DNA from: Massilia sp. ZL223
Lineage (GTDB): Bacteria > Pseudomonadota > Gammaproteobacteria > Burkholderiales > Burkholderiaceae_D
Length of the DNA: 64,000 nt
Assembly (NCBI RefSeq): GCF_018119395.1
Contig: NZ_JAGPWD010000022.1
Location: 29,710-93,709, forward strand
Reading direction: 5' to 3'
Within the stretch, counting starts at the first letter, position 1, and each line of letters opens with the position of its first letter. The translations under genes and the position numbers were made by a program. A model generated the notes under the pieces. It had not been told where the DNA came from. It saw only the letters and a program-made list of their open reading frames with translations, and searched no databases. Of the stretch, positions 27,742 through 37,122 are shown in pieces.

Positions 27742-28353
27742 TCAAGGGCGCGTCGGCGGCGGCGCCTCGGAAGAACCCATGGTCGGCTGGGTGCGCGGGT
27801 ATTGCTGCCCTTCCCGCTCCTGCGCGCGGCGCGAAGCGATGGCGCGCTCCATCATGCGTGCGCGGTGGTCGGCCATCACGAATTGCTCGGTGGCGTCGCG
27901 CCAGGCCTCGAAGCGGGCGGACACCTCCGCGGAGTTCTGCTGGGCTTGCGCAGCCAGGCTCGCGTGCACACGCTCGATGTGCGCGGCGGCCTGTTGCGCC
28001 TCCGCCGGAGTCAGCAGGCCGGCGACATCGGCCGGGATCCGGCTGCCTTGCGCCACGGTCTCGTTGAGCTTGGCGACAAAGCCGTTATAGCATTGCTGCC
28101 ACGCCTGGAAGGATTCGGAAACCGACTTGATCTGCGCCTTGGTCCTCGACAGCTCGGGAATCGCCGGCGCCGGGCAGTCGAAGCGCCCCGACACCAGGTC
28201 TGCTCCCCTGTAGCCGCCGGTCCAGAAAGCGATGTCGGCGGCGCGCGCTTCACGCTGTTTCGCCACCTCCTGCGCATTGCCCGCGGACTGCAGGCCGCCG
28301 GCCATCGCCAGGCCCGATACACCCAACATCAAGACGCCCATGATTCGTTTCAT
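27742..28353 (-). CDS. Secreted CPAP/WQxCYN-domain protein (paralog 2)
   Basis: A 203-residue protein with a signal peptide (MKRIMGVLMLGVSGLAMAGG). It has the shared domain: FDCPAPAIPELS, WQQCYNGFVAKLNE, SRIPADVAGLLTPAEAQQ and HIERVHASLAAQAQQN. A long amphipathic, possibly coiled-coil helix (about 120-180) and a polar tail follow. GGAGG upstream fits the second of two ATG codons (28353). Function unknown. It is the most diverged of the three short copies. Confidence 0.82.
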   Translation of the reverse strand: MKRIMGVLMLGVSGLAMAGGLQSAGNAQEVAKQREARAADIAFWTGGYRGADLVSGRFDCPAPAIPELSRTKAQIKSVSESFQAWQQCYNGFVAKLNETVAQGSRIPADVAGLLTPAEAQQAAAHIERVHASLAAQAQQNSAEVSARFEAWRDATEQFVMADHRARMMERAIASRRAQEREGQQYPRTQPTMGSSEAPPPTRP

Positions 28354-28434
28354 CATTCCTCCCTGTGGTGGTGCAAACATGCCGGCAAGCCGACGGTCAC
28401 GCCCCTGGCATCCTCCAGAGGCGTGATGCAAGCC

Positions 28435-29052
28435 TCAACGGCGCCCCGGTCCCGGCATGGTCGCCGGCGACGGCACCGGCTGTGCGCCCGGCTGCGGGTA
28501 GCGCTGCGCTTCGCCTTCCTGCTGGCGGCGCGCCGCCATGTCGTATTCGAGCCTGCGCGCAGTGTTATCGGATTTGACGTAACGTTCCGTGGCGCCCTGC
28601 CAGGCGTCGTACTTGGCCATGACTTGCGAAGCATTCTGCTGGGCTTGCGCGATCAGGCCCTCGTGCACGCGGTCGACGTGGGCGGCGGCCTGTTGCGCTT
28701 CCTGCGGGGTCAGCAGTGCGGCGACATCGGCGGGAATGCGGCTGCCGCGCGACATGGTCTCGTTCAGGTTGGCAACGAAGCCGTTATAGCACTGCTGCCA
28801 GGCCTGGTAGGAATCGGACACAGACTTGATCTGGGACTTGGTCTTCGACATGTCCGGGATGCTGGGGGCCGGGCAGCTGAACCGGCCCGACACCAGGTCT
28901 TCGCCCTTGTAACCGCTGGTCCAGAAGGCGATGTCGGCGGCGCGGGCCTCGCGCAGCTTCGCCGCTTCCTGGCCGTTGCCCGCGGACTGCATGCCGCCTG
29001 CCATGGCGAGTCCGGATACACCTAACACCATGACACCAACGAGTCGTTTCAT
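28435..29052 (-). CDS. Secreted CPAP/WQxCYN-domain protein (paralog 3)
   Basis: A 205-residue exported protein (signal MKRLVGVMVLGVSGLAMAGG). It is nearly identical to paralog 4 over the first 180 residues (FWTSGYKGEDLVSGRF, CPAPSIPDMSKTKSQIKSV, WQQCYNGFVANLNET). The two differ mainly in the Pro-rich tail. GGGAGGA precedes the ATG. The copy has its own leader sequence, matching that of paralog 4, so the promoter was duplicated along with the gene. Confidence 0.85.
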   Translation of the reverse strand: MKRLVGVMVLGVSGLAMAGGMQSAGNGQEAAKLREARAADIAFWTSGYKGEDLVSGRFSCPAPSIPDMSKTKSQIKSVSDSYQAWQQCYNGFVANLNETMSRGSRIPADVAALLTPQEAQQAAAHVDRVHEGLIAQAQQNASQVMAKYDAWQGATERYVKSDNTARRLEYDMAARRQQEGEAQRYPQPGAQPVPSPATMPGPGRR

Positions 29053-29119
29053 GATTCCTCCCATATTGTGGTGTAACAATTCTAGCCTAGCTGGTGATAC
29101 AAGCAACCGATTCCCGCGC

Positions 29120-29143
29120 CACCCTGTCAAGATTGACAGGGTG
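29120..29143 (-). terminator. Hairpin between paralogs 3 and 4
   Basis: A perfect 10-bp stem (29120-29129 with 29134-29143) lies 100 bases downstream of paralog 4 and before the leader of paralog 3. It has no U-tract, so terminator or mRNA stabiliser are both possible. Confidence 0.4.
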
Positions 29144-29247
29144 CGCTTTCGGATTGCCGGCAGTGGGAAGCTTGCTGTCTGGCGACAGCGTTTGGAAGAG
29201 CTTGGTCACGAACAGCCGTGGCGCCGGCGCGCCACGGAGCCGATCAT

Positions 29248-29853
29248 TCAACGCCGGGACGGCGCAGGCGCGGTGCCCATGCCGGATCCGGGCTGGGGAT
29301 AGCGCTGCGCCTCGCTTTCCTGCTGCTGGCGCGCAGACATCTCGTATTCCAGCTTGCGCGCAGTGCTGTCGGATTTGACGTAACGTTCGGTGGCGCCCTG
29401 CCAGGCGTCGTACCTGGCCATGACTTGCGAGGCATTCTGCTGGGCCTGGGCGATCAGGCCCTCGTGCACGCGGTCGACGTGGGCGACAGCCTGCTGCGCC
29501 TCCTGCGGGGTCAGCAGGGCCGCGACATCCGCGGGGATGCGGCTGCCGCGCGACAAGGTCTCGTTCAGGTTGGCGACGAAACCGTTATAGCACTGCTGCC
29601 AGGCCTGGTAGGAGTCGGACACCGACTTGATCTGGGACTTGGTCTTCGACATGTCCGGGATGCTGGGCGCCGGGCAGCTGAAACGGCCCGAGACCAGGTC
29701 TTCGCCCTTGTAGCCACTGGTCCAGAACGCGATGTCGGCGGCGCGGGCCTCGCGCTGCTTCGCCGCGTCCTGCGCATTGCCGGCGGACTGCATGCCGCCT
29801 GCCATGGCCAGTCCGGAGACACCTAACACCATGACGCCTACGAATCGTTTCAT
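29248..29853 (-). CDS. Secreted CPAP/WQxCYN-domain protein (paralog 4)
   Basis: A 201-residue exported protein (signal MKRFVGVMVLGVSGLAMAGG), close twin of paralog 3. After the signal comes the conserved core with two Cys (CPAP and WQQCYN). A helix with HVDRVHEGLIAQAQQNASQV follows, then a Gln/Arg-rich tail. The shared leader (GTGTAACAATTCTAGCCTAG at about 29873-29892) recurs before paralog 3 at about 29072-29091. The function is unrecognised. The small, soluble, helical, periplasmic design might suit a chaperone or envelope-stress role, but nothing in the sequence proves that. Confidence 0.85.
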   Translation of the reverse strand: MKRFVGVMVLGVSGLAMAGGMQSAGNAQDAAKQREARAADIAFWTSGYKGEDLVSGRFSCPAPSIPDMSKTKSQIKSVSDSYQAWQQCYNGFVANLNETLSRGSRIPADVAALLTPQEAQQAVAHVDRVHEGLIAQAQQNASQVMARYDAWQGATERYVKSDSTARKLEYEMSARQQQESEAQRYPQPGSGMGTAPAPSRR

Positions 29854-29928
29854 GATCCCTCCCGTGTTGTGGTGTAACAATTCTAGCCTAGTTGGCAACA
29901 CGGGCAACTAATTCGGCTTTCTCTCTGG

Positions 29929-31170
29929 CTAAAGTGAGAGCGCACCCGCGAAGTCCGCCAGCAGGTCGTCGGTGTCCTCGATGCCGACCGATACCCGGAT
30001 CAGGGACTCGGCAATGCCCATGCTGGCGCGGCGCTCGGCGCCCATCTCGAAGAAGATGGTGTGCGCGACCGGAATCACCAAGGTGCGGGTATCGCCCAAA
30101 TTACTCGCAGGAATCGCCAGCTTCAGGCGGTTCAGGTAGTCGAAGCAATCGATGCCCTCCTTCAGTTCGAAGGACAGCAGCGAGCCGCCCGAGCGGAACA
30201 GTTCCTTGACGATGCCGTTCTGCGGATGCGAGGCCAGGCCCGGGTAGTGGACCGCCGACACGCGCTCGTCGGCTTCGAGCATCGTCGCCAGCGCCAGCGC
30301 GTTGGCGCTGGTGCGCTCCATGCGCAAGGCCAGGGTTTCCGCACCCACGGCGATGTGGTGGGCCGCTTCCGGACCGAGGGCGGCGCCGAAGTCGCGCAGC
30401 GCCTTGGCGCGCAGCTGGGCCATGCCCTGGTTCTGGGACGGCTGCTTGCGGAAGTTCTGGGCGATGTTCGGGTAGGCGCTCCAGTCGAACAGGCCGGTGT
30501 CGGTCAGGGCGCCGCCGAGTGCAATGCCGTGGCCGCCGATCGACTTGGTCAGCGAATTCACCACCAGGCCCGCGCCGACCGCCTTCGGACGGAACAGGTA
30601 GGGCGTGGTCATGGTGTTGTCGACCACGTAGAGGATGCCGCGCTCGCGGCACAGCTGGCCGATGCGCGCCAGGTCCGCCACCTGGGTGCGCGGGTTGGCG
30701 ATGGTCTCGACGAACACCAGGCGGGTGTCCGGCTTGAGCGCCGCTTCCACCTTGGCCGCGTCGGTTGCGTCCACGAAGGCCACGTCGACGCCCTGCCCCG
30801 CCACGGTCTGCCACAGGCTGTTGGTGTTCCCGAACAGGAAGGACGAGGAGACGATGTGGTCGCCCGCCTTGAGCAGCGCCTGGAACAGCGCGCCGATGGC
30901 GCCCATGCCGGTGGCGAAGCACAGCGAGGCGACGCCGTCTTCCATCTTGGTGATCTTGTCCTCGAGGGCGCCCACGGTCGGGTTGCCCTGGCGGCCATAG
31001 CGGAAGCCCGGCTCCTTGCCCTGGAAGACGCTGGCCAGCTGGCGCGCGTCGCCATAGCCGAAGGCCACCGAGGTGTGCACCGGCTTGTGCAGCGAGCCCT
31101 GCTCGATCGCCTTGCGGCGATCGTTGTGCAGGATCGTGGTGGTGAAGCCGTACTGTTTGGTCTCGCTCAT
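29929..31170 (-). CDS. PLP-dependent cystathionine gamma-synthase-family enzyme
   Basis: A 413-residue Cys/Met-metabolism PLP enzyme. Landmarks are YGRQGNPTVGALEDKI, the aldimine Lys in SLTKSIGGHG (about 208), VDNTMTTPYLFRP, ANPRTQV and SLIRVSVGIEDTDDLL. The family includes MetB, MetZ and MetY, and the exact reaction cannot be read from the sequence. Gammaproteobacterial synteny places metZ (O-succinylhomoserine sulfhydrylase) after purF. However, the Lys motif here differs from Pseudomonas MetZ (ATKYIDGQ), so I leave the symbol blank. It starts six bases after the purF stop, last gene of the operon. Confidence 0.88.
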   Translation of the reverse strand: MSETKQYGFTTTILHNDRRKAIEQGSLHKPVHTSVAFGYGDARQLASVFQGKEPGFRYGRQGNPTVGALEDKITKMEDGVASLCFATGMGAIGALFQALLKAGDHIVSSSFLFGNTNSLWQTVAGQGVDVAFVDATDAAKVEAALKPDTRLVFVETIANPRTQVADLARIGQLCRERGILYVVDNTMTTPYLFRPKAVGAGLVVNSLTKSIGGHGIALGGALTDTGLFDWSAYPNIAQNFRKQPSQNQGMAQLRAKALRDFGAALGPEAAHHIAVGAETLALRMERTSANALALATMLEADERVSAVHYPGLASHPQNGIVKELFRSGGSLLSFELKEGIDCFDYLNRLKLAIPASNLGDTRTLVIPVAHTIFFEMGAERRASMGIAESLIRVSVGIEDTDDLLADFAGALSL

Positions 31171-31176
31171 ACGGCT

Positions 31177-32700
31177 TTACTCGGCGGCGACGGGCGGGTT
31201 CAGGTTGAGCTGGGTGCGCACCGGGTCCTCGATGGTGTTCTTGCTCGGCTTGTGGCGCGCCGATTCCAGGTTGTCGAGATATTCCGGGGTCACGTCGCCG
31301 GTCACGTAGACGCCGTCGAAGCAGGAGGCCTCGAAGTTCTTCAGCGCCGGATTCACGTCCGAGATGGCGCGCTTGAGCGCATCCACGTCCTGGTAGACCA
31401 CGCGGTCGGCGGTGATCTCCTTGCAGACTTCCTCGACGGTGCGGCCGTGGGCGATCAGCTCGTCGCGGGTCGGCATGTCGATGCCGTACACGTTCGGGTA
31501 CAGCACCGGCGGCGCGGCCGAGGCGAAGAAGACCTTGCGGGCGCCCGCTTCGCGCGCCATCTGCACGATTTCGCGGCTGGTGGTGCCGCGCACGATCGAG
31601 TCGTCGACCAGCAGCACGTTCTTGTCCTTGAACTCGGCGCTGATCGCGTTGAGCTTCTGGCGCACCGACTTCTTGCGCATGCCCTGGCCCGGCATGATGA
31701 AAGTGCGGCCGATATAGCGGTTCTTGATGAAGCCTTCGCGGTATTCCACGCCGAGCTTGAGGGCCAGCTGGATCGCGGCCGGGCGCGAGGAATCCGGGAT
31801 CGGCATCACGACGTCGATCTCGTCGACCGGGATTTCCTGGCGGACCTTGTCGGCCAGGTATTCACCCATGCGCAGGCGGGTGGCGTAGACCGAGGCGCCG
31901 TCGATGACGGAGTCCGGACGGGCCAGGTAGACGAATTCGAAGGCGCAAGGGTTCAGCGAGGTGTTCTCGGCGCACTGGCGCTCGTGCAGGTTGCCGTCGT
32001 TGTCGATGAAGACCGCTTCGCCCGGCGCGATGTCGCGCACGAAGCGGAAGCCCAGGCCTTCCAGGGCCACGGATTCGCTGGCCACCAGGTATTCATTGCC
32101 CTGCTCGGTCTCGTTCACGCCCAGGCACAGCGGACGGATGCCGAAGGGGTCGCGGAAGGCCAGCATGCCGTGGCCGGCGATCTGCGCCACGACGGCGTAG
32201 GCGCCCTTCACGCGGCGATGCACGGCGGCAACGGCCTTGAACACGGCGTCCGGGTTCAGGGTGTAGCCGTCGGCCGCTTCCTGGACTTCGTGGGCCAGCA
32301 CGTTGAGCAGGACTTCCGAGTCGGAGTCGGTGTTGATGTGGCGGCGGTCGTTGCGGAACAGCTCGTCCTTGAGCTGGGCCTGGTTGGTCAGGTTGCCGTT
32401 GTGCGCGAGGGTGATGCCGAAGGGCGCGTTCACGTAGAACGGCTGCGCTTCTTCCTCGCTCGACGAGCCCGCGGTCGGATAACGGCAGTGGCCGATACCG
32501 GTGTTGCCTTGCAGCGAACGCATGTTCCGGGTACGGAACACGTCGCGTACCAGGCCGTTGGCCTTGAACATCGAGAACATGCTGCTGTGATTGGTCGCGA
32601 TCCCCGCCGCATCCTGGCCGCGGTGCTGCAGCAGCAGCAATGCGTCATACAGAAGCTGGTTGACGGGAGAGTGCGAGACGACGCCGACGATGCCACACAT
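31177..32700 (-). CDS. purF: Amidophosphoribosyltransferase
   Basis: A 507-residue enzyme of the first committed step of purine synthesis (PRPP plus glutamine to phosphoribosylamine). The N-terminal nucleophile Cys2 ([10 protein letters not shown]) belongs to the class II glutaminase domain ([16 protein letters not shown]). The PRTase domain carries the PRPP loop [17 protein letters not shown] near residue 355. Length matches the family. It follows cvpA by 53 bases, the classic cvpA-purF pair. Confidence 0.98.
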   Translation of the reverse strand: MCGIVGVVSHSPVNQLLYDALLLLQHRGQDAAGIATNHSSMFSMFKANGLVRDVFRTRNMRSLQGNTGIGHCRYPTAGSSSEEEAQPFYVNAPFGITLAHNGNLTNQAQLKDELFRNDRRHINTDSDSEVLLNVLAHEVQEAADGYTLNPDAVFKAVAAVHRRVKGAYAVVAQIAGHGMLAFRDPFGIRPLCLGVNETEQGNEYLVASESVALEGLGFRFVRDIAPGEAVFIDNDGNLHERQCAENTSLNPCAFEFVYLARPDSVIDGASVYATRLRMGEYLADKVRQEIPVDEIDVVMPIPDSSRPAAIQLALKLGVEYREGFIKNRYIGRTFIMPGQGMRKKSVRQKLNAISAEFKDKNVLLVDDSIVRGTTSREIVQMAREAGARKVFFASAAPPVLYPNVYGIDMPTRDELIAHGRTVEEVCKEITADRVVYQDVDALKRAISDVNPALKNFEASCFDGVYVTGDVTPEYLDNLESARHKPSKNTIEDPVRTQLNLNPPVAAE

Positions 32701-32753
32701 GGTGCGCTCCTAAAAACTGGACTGCTTGATTGCTAAAAGGTTCAAAACTTGGT

Positions 32754-33242
32754 TCAGTATCTGACGTGCTGCGCCAGCGCAGCGGGCAGGAAAGGCTTGA
32801 CGGTGCGCACGCCGGTTTCCGCCATGGGCGACAGCAGCGCATCCCGCCAGAAAGCCTGTTGTGGAATGGATGTCATCCCACACAATATGACGGCGGCAAG
32901 CACGATTACAATGCCGCGCGCCAGACCGAACAATCCTCCGAGGCCGCGGTCGGCGAGGCCCAGGCCGCTGGCTTCCACCAGGGCGCCGATCGCCAGGGAC
33001 AGCAGGCCCATCAAAATTCTTACGCCCAGGAACAGCACGATGAAGGCCAGGATCAGGCGCGCCGTTTCGCCCGGCAACAAGTCGGGCAGCATGGGCGCCA
33101 GCTTGGCGCCGTAGGCGTTGGCCACCACGAAGGCCACGATCCAGCCCAGCAGCGACAGGATTTCCTTCACCAGCCCGCGCAGGGTGCTGATGACGACGGA
33201 CGAGACCAGGACGAACAGGACAAGATAATCGAAAATCGTCAC
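32754..33242 (-). CDS. cvpA: Colicin V production family membrane protein CvpA
   Basis: A 162-residue membrane protein with four hydrophobic segments and the CvpA start (TIFDYLVLFVLVSSVVISTLRGLVKE). Its molecular role is unclear; in enterobacteria it supports envelope homeostasis and bile tolerance. It sits between the SPOR-domain gene (16-base gap) and purF, as in most beta- and gammaproteobacteria. Confidence 0.95.
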   Translation of the reverse strand: MTIFDYLVLFVLVSSVVISTLRGLVKEILSLLGWIVAFVVANAYGAKLAPMLPDLLPGETARLILAFIVLFLGVRILMGLLSLAIGALVEASGLGLADRGLGGLFGLARGIVIVLAAVILCGMTSIPQQAFWRDALLSPMAETGVRTVKPFLPAALAQHVRY

Positions 33243-33258
33243 GCCTGCTCAACCCGTC

Positions 33259-34167
33259 TTACAAAGGCAGCATCGTGGGGGACAAGCCCATGCCGCTCAG
33301 CTTGGCGCGTACTTTTTCCGCCTCTTCCTTGCTGAACGGACCCACGCGCACACGGACCAGGTCGCCAGATTTCTGGGTGAAGGACGAGACCCCGGCCGCG
33401 CGCAGGCGGCTCTGCAGTTCGGCGGCCTTTTCCTGGCTTGCCAGCGCCGCGGCCTGGACCACGTAGCGCGGCGCCGGGCCCTCGGCCTTCTCGGCGGGCT
33501 TGCCTTCCAGGATGGCGATGGCGCGGGCGCTGTCGTCGGCGCGCGGCTTCTCCGCCTTTTCCGCGGCCTTGGGCTCGGCGGGCTTGGCGGGTTTCTTCTC
33601 GGGCTCGTGCTTTTGCGGCTCGGGTTTGCGCGCCGGCTCGGGCTTGGCGGCCTCATGCTTGGGCTCGGGCTTGGCAGCCTCCGGCTTGGAGGTCTCGACA
33701 GTGCGGACCGGCGGCGGTTCGGCGGCCGGCGGCGCGGCCTTGGATGCTGCGGGCGGGGCGTCGACGATTTCTTCGCCGCTGTCTACGCTGTCCTCCGCCG
33801 AGACGGGTTCATCGGCGGGTTCTGCCGCAGGCTGCGACGGCACCGGCAGCGGCGCGGCCTTTTCCTTGGAGGGGATGTGGATGGCGATGTCGTCGGCCAG
33901 CGGCTTGGGCTCGGAATCGAGCAGCATCGGCAGGCCGACGGCGGCCGCCAGGGCCAGGGCGATGGCGCCGACCAGGCGGCGGCGCGCGCGTTTCTTTTCG
34001 GGAAGCACCGGGTCGGCGCCACGGCCGCGCCGTGCGCCCTCCCCTGCGTGCGTCGCGCGCTTGGAGCGGGCGCGCTCGCTGAATGCGGCATCGTCATCCT
34101 TGACGAAATGCCCGCTGTCCCGGACAGTTTCTTGCTTGTTTTTATTGCCGAACGAGAACAAGCCCAT
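33259..34167 (-). CDS. SPOR-domain membrane-anchored protein (DedD-like)
   Basis: A 302-residue protein. A short basic cytoplasmic part is followed by one transmembrane helix (LVGAIALALAAAVGLPMLL, about 66-84). A long Pro/Ala/Lys/Glu-rich linker (about 100-220, with repeats like KPEPQKHEPEKKPAKP) leads to the SPOR domain (about 228-302: YVVQAAALASQEKAAELQSR, VRVGPFSKEEAEKVR). SPOR domains bind denuded septal glycan, so a cell-division role is expected. The position equals that of dedD next to folC and cvpA in E. coli. Confidence 0.92.
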   Translation of the reverse strand: MGLFSFGNKNKQETVRDSGHFVKDDDAAFSERARSKRATHAGEGARRGRGADPVLPEKKRARRRLVGAIALALAAAVGLPMLLDSEPKPLADDIAIHIPSKEKAAPLPVPSQPAAEPADEPVSAEDSVDSGEEIVDAPPAASKAAPPAAEPPPVRTVETSKPEAAKPEPKHEAAKPEPARKPEPQKHEPEKKPAKPAEPKAAEKAEKPRADDSARAIAILEGKPAEKAEGPAPRYVVQAAALASQEKAAELQSRLRAAGVSSFTQKSGDLVRVRVGPFSKEEAEKVRAKLSGMGLSPTMLPL

Positions 34168-34181
34168 GCGTTTTCAGTCGA

Positions 34182-35480
34182 TCAGTGAAGAGAGTTTTTG
34201 CGGGCCGCCATCACGCCTGCAACGGTGTAGAACGAGCCAAAGACCACAATTCTATCATTCTCCTCTGCGCGGCCGAGGGCATTCGCATAGGCATCGCCTG
34301 GATTGGCGAAGGCGGTAACCGAAAAATCGCCCTCTTTCGCGCCCGCGGGCTTCAAGGCGGCCAGCTTTTGCGCCAGTTCCGCGGCCTTGGCCGAGCGCGG
34401 CGAATCGAGGTCGGCCACGCACCAGTGATCGACCAGGCCGGCCATCGGCGCGATCACGGCGTCGATGTCCTTGTCTTCCATGATGCCGAACACGGCATAG
34501 GTGTAGCGGTGGAAGCCCATGTTGCCGAGGTTCTGGGCCAGGGTCGCCGCGGCATGCGGGTTGTGGGCCACATCCAGCACCTGGGTGGGGCGGCCCGGCA
34601 GCACCTGGAAGCGTCCCGGCAGTTCGACCATCGCCAGGCCGGCGCGCACTTCCTGGGCGCCGCAGGGCAGCTGCATGCGCAGGACTTCGAGCGCGGCCAA
34701 TGCAGCCGAGGCGTTGAGCAGCTGGTTGGCGCCGCGCAGGGCCGGATAGGCCAGCGAATTGCGGCGCTGGCTGCGGCCGCCGTAGCTCCACTGCTGCTGG
34801 TCGCCCTGGTAGTTGAAATCGCGGCCCAGCAGCCAGAGGTCCGCGCCAATGTCCTCGGCATGCTGGATCAGGGTGCTCGGGGGGACCGGGTCGCTGCAGA
34901 TCGCCACTTTGCCGGGGCGGAAGATGCCGGCTTTTTCGAAACCGATTTCCTCGCGGGTGTCGCCCAGGTAGGCGGTGTGGTCGATGTCGATGCTGGTGAC
35001 GATGGCCACGTCGGCGTCGACCACGTTGACGGCGTCCAGGCGTCCGCCCAGGCCGACTTCGAGGATGGCCACGTCCACGCCCGCTTTTGAGAGCAGGTGC
35101 ATGATGGCCAGGGTCGTGAATTCGAAATAGGTCAGCGAGACCTCGCCGCGCACGGCTTCGACCGCGTTGAAGGCCTCGACCAGGGCTTCGTTCGACGCCA
35201 TCTCGCCGTTGATGCGGGCGCGCTCGTTAAAGTCGAGAAAGTGCGGCTTGATGTACAGGCCGACGCGGTAGCCCGACTGCAGCAGCATGGCTTCCAGCAT
35301 TGCGCAGGTCGAGCCCTTGCCGTTGGTGCCGGCCACCATGATCACGGGGCAGGAAAAGGCCAGCTGCATGCGCTCCTTGACGGTGCGGACACGGTCGAGG
35401 CCCATGTCGATGTGGGTTTCGGCATGGCGCGACTCGAGCAGCGCCAGCCAGTCGGGCAAAGTGGTCGGGAGAGTGGACAT
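34182..35480 (-). CDS. folC: Folylpolyglutamate synthase / dihydrofolate synthase
   Basis: A 432-residue Mur-ligase-family enzyme. It couples glutamate to dihydropteroate and folates. The P-loop GTNGKGSTCAMLEAML is near residue 50, and the VGLGGRLDAVNVVD, TSIDIDHTAYLGDT and DVAHNPHA motifs are all present. The start at 35480 (MSTLPTTLPDWLALLESRH) matches the family. The ATG at 35510 would add ten unsupported residues. It lies 14 bases upstream of the SPOR gene and 69 downstream of accD. Confidence 0.97.
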   Translation of the reverse strand: MSTLPTTLPDWLALLESRHAETHIDMGLDRVRTVKERMQLAFSCPVIMVAGTNGKGSTCAMLEAMLLQSGYRVGLYIKPHFLDFNERARINGEMASNEALVEAFNAVEAVRGEVSLTYFEFTTLAIMHLLSKAGVDVAILEVGLGGRLDAVNVVDADVAIVTSIDIDHTAYLGDTREEIGFEKAGIFRPGKVAICSDPVPPSTLIQHAEDIGADLWLLGRDFNYQGDQQQWSYGGRSQRRNSLAYPALRGANQLLNASAALAALEVLRMQLPCGAQEVRAGLAMVELPGRFQVLPGRPTQVLDVAHNPHAAATLAQNLGNMGFHRYTYAVFGIMEDKDIDAVIAPMAGLVDHWCVADLDSPRSAKAAELAQKLAALKPAGAKEGDFSVTAFANPGDAYANALGRAEENDRIVVFGSFYTVAGVMAARKNSLH

Positions 35481-35549
35481 GTGTACGTCTGGAAGGTACG
35501 CGATGCGCACAGTGCGGCACGCTCCTGGCGCGCCGCACCGGGGATTGGA

Positions 35550-36422
35550 TCAGGCCAGGACTTCGGCGGCCTGGTTCTGCAGCAGTGCCAGCAGGCGTGC
35601 GATTTCTTCGCGCATCTTGCGGCGGTCGACGATCATGTCGACGGCACCCTTCTGGACCAGGAACTCGGCGCGCTGGAAGCCTTCCGGCAGTTTCTCGCGC
35701 ACGGTGTTCTCGATCACGCGCGGGCCGGCGAAGCCGATCAGGGCTTTCGGTTCGGCGATCACGACGTCGCCCATGAAGGCGAAGGAAGCGGAGACGCCGC
35801 CCATGGTCGGGTCGGTCAGCACGCTAATGAAAGGCAGCTTCTTTTCCGACAGCTTGGTCAGCATGGCGGTGGTCTTGGCCATCTGCATCAGCGACAGCAG
35901 GCCTTCCTGCATGCGGGCGCCGCCGGTGGCGGTGATGCAGATGAAGGGGACCTTCTGCTCCAGCGCCACCTGGGCGCCGCGGGCGAAGCGTTCGCCGACG
36001 ACGGAGCCCATGGAGCCGCCCATGAATTCGAATTCGAAGCAGGCCACGACGACCGGCAGGCTCATGATCGAGCCGCCCTGCACGATCAGCGCATCGGTTT
36101 CGCCGGTGGCGTCCATGGCTTGCTTGAGGCGGTCCGGGTACTTCTTGCTGTCTTTGAATTTGAGGGTATCGACCGGCAGGGCTTCCTGGCCGATCTCATA
36201 GCGGCCGCCTTCGTCGAGCAGTGCATCGAGGCGCTCGCGGGCGCGGATGCGCATGTGGTGGTCGCACTTCGGGCAGACGTGCAGGTTGGACTCGAGGTCC
36301 GCGCGATAGAGGACCGACTCGCACGATGGGCACTTGACCCACAGCCCTTCGGGCATGGTCTTGCTCTTGGCGGCATCGGAGCGCTGGATCCGAGGGGGCA
36401 GCAGTTTTTCCAACCAACTCAT
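35550..36422 (-). CDS. accD: Acetyl-CoA carboxylase carboxyltransferase beta subunit
   Basis: A 290-residue AccD. It has a C4 zinc ribbon near residues 33-55 ([10 protein letters not shown] and CPKCDHH) that binds nucleic acid and substrate. A crotonase-fold carboxyltransferase domain follows ([55 protein letters not shown]). With AccA it transfers CO2 from biotin to acetyl-CoA, giving malonyl-CoA. In related genomes it directly follows trpA; here an 850-base insert separates them. Confidence 0.98.
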   Translation of the reverse strand: MSWLEKLLPPRIQRSDAAKSKTMPEGLWVKCPSCESVLYRADLESNLHVCPKCDHHMRIRARERLDALLDEGGRYEIGQEALPVDTLKFKDSKKYPDRLKQAMDATGETDALIVQGGSIMSLPVVVACFEFEFMGGSMGSVVGERFARGAQVALEQKVPFICITATGGARMQEGLLSLMQMAKTTAMLTKLSEKKLPFISVLTDPTMGGVSASFAFMGDVVIAEPKALIGFAGPRVIENTVREKLPEGFQRAEFLVQKGAVDMIVDRRKMREEIARLLALLQNQAAEVLA

Positions 36423-36541
36423 CTTATCTCCTTTGCGGCAAATCTTTCAGGTGGCGGTAGTGTAGCCGCTCAGGCCCCGCTTGTCGAATCGTAGCAAGCC
36501 GACAATTATCATTCCAACAATCCCGCTCCACCCCCTACCAA

Positions 36542-36702
36542 GAGGGTCAGAGTCGAATTGTTTGACAACTTTGAGGAATTTCCCAGCAATTCGACTCTGA
36601 CCCTCATTGCTTAAAAGTTGTTTCTTTTTTAATAAATTGGGGTCCGAGTCGAATTGTTTGACAACTTTCGGGAATTGCCCGGCAATTCGACTCTGACCCC
36701 AA
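36542..36702. repeat. Paired hairpin repeat, left of the inserted gene
   Basis: There are two hairpins. Hairpin A has 19-bp perfect arms (36542-36560 and 36587-36605). Hairpin B has 20-bp arms with one mismatch (36637-36656 and 36683-36702). The arms read GGGTCAGAGTCGAATTG and its complement, and both loops contain TTTGACAACTTT. The spacer has AGTTGTTTCTT and AATAAATT. The second copy of this unit is at 37123-37250. With 36423-36541, in which I see no gene, this fills the gap before the small membrane protein gene. Confidence 0.88.
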
Positions 36703-36709
36703 TCTAATT

Positions 36710-36979
36710 TCAGCTAGCGACTTCAGCGGTCGTGAATTCGAAGCCGCCCATGCGTGCCGCTACCAAGTTGTAAATCCATGCGGTCAGCGCTCCCATCAGG
36801 TAGGTGATCAGTGCGTACATGAATGGGAACAAGACGAGCGCAGCTAGGGGCATCACTTGGATGCCCATTAAGGTAGGGATAAGCAGGATCGCGACAAAAG
36901 GCAGCGATATGACGAAATAGATTGCCGCCATCATCTTTCCACATTGAGACACGGCCACATGGCTGATGCGCTTCTTCAT
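36710..36979 (-). CDS. Small two-TM membrane protein (DUF3566-like), probably acquired
   Basis: An 89-residue protein with two long hydrophobic segments (about 16-42 and 44-70). It ends in AWIYNLVAARMGGFEFTT, a pattern like the C-terminus of DUF3566-type membrane proteins (family tentative). AGGAG six bases before the ATG sets the start. Its codons (ATA, TTA, CTA, TTG, GTA) and lower GC differ from the flanking trp and acc genes. It lies between two copies of a paired-hairpin repeat inside an otherwise conserved operon, which suggests insertion as a cassette. Function unknown. Confidence 0.75.
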   Translation of the reverse strand: MKKRISHVAVSQCGKMMAAIYFVISLPFVAILLIPTLMGIQVMPLAALVLFPFMYALITYLMGALTAWIYNLVAARMGGFEFTTAEVAS

Positions 36980-37122
36980 AACCACTCCTATCTGGTTCAT
37001 AAGGAAGCACAATTTATCGTGGGAAACCTCGCTCGATATGAGCGTGCGACAAGAATTTCAATGCGCCAAAGCAAAAGCTTTGGCCGGTTTGAAGCCTCCA
37101 GCCAGAGTGAATCCTCACCATA

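Noticed and set aside
29929..31170. Assignment as metZ by synteny
   Set aside because: The PLP-lysine motif and other landmarks differ from Pseudomonas MetZ, so only the family can be supported.
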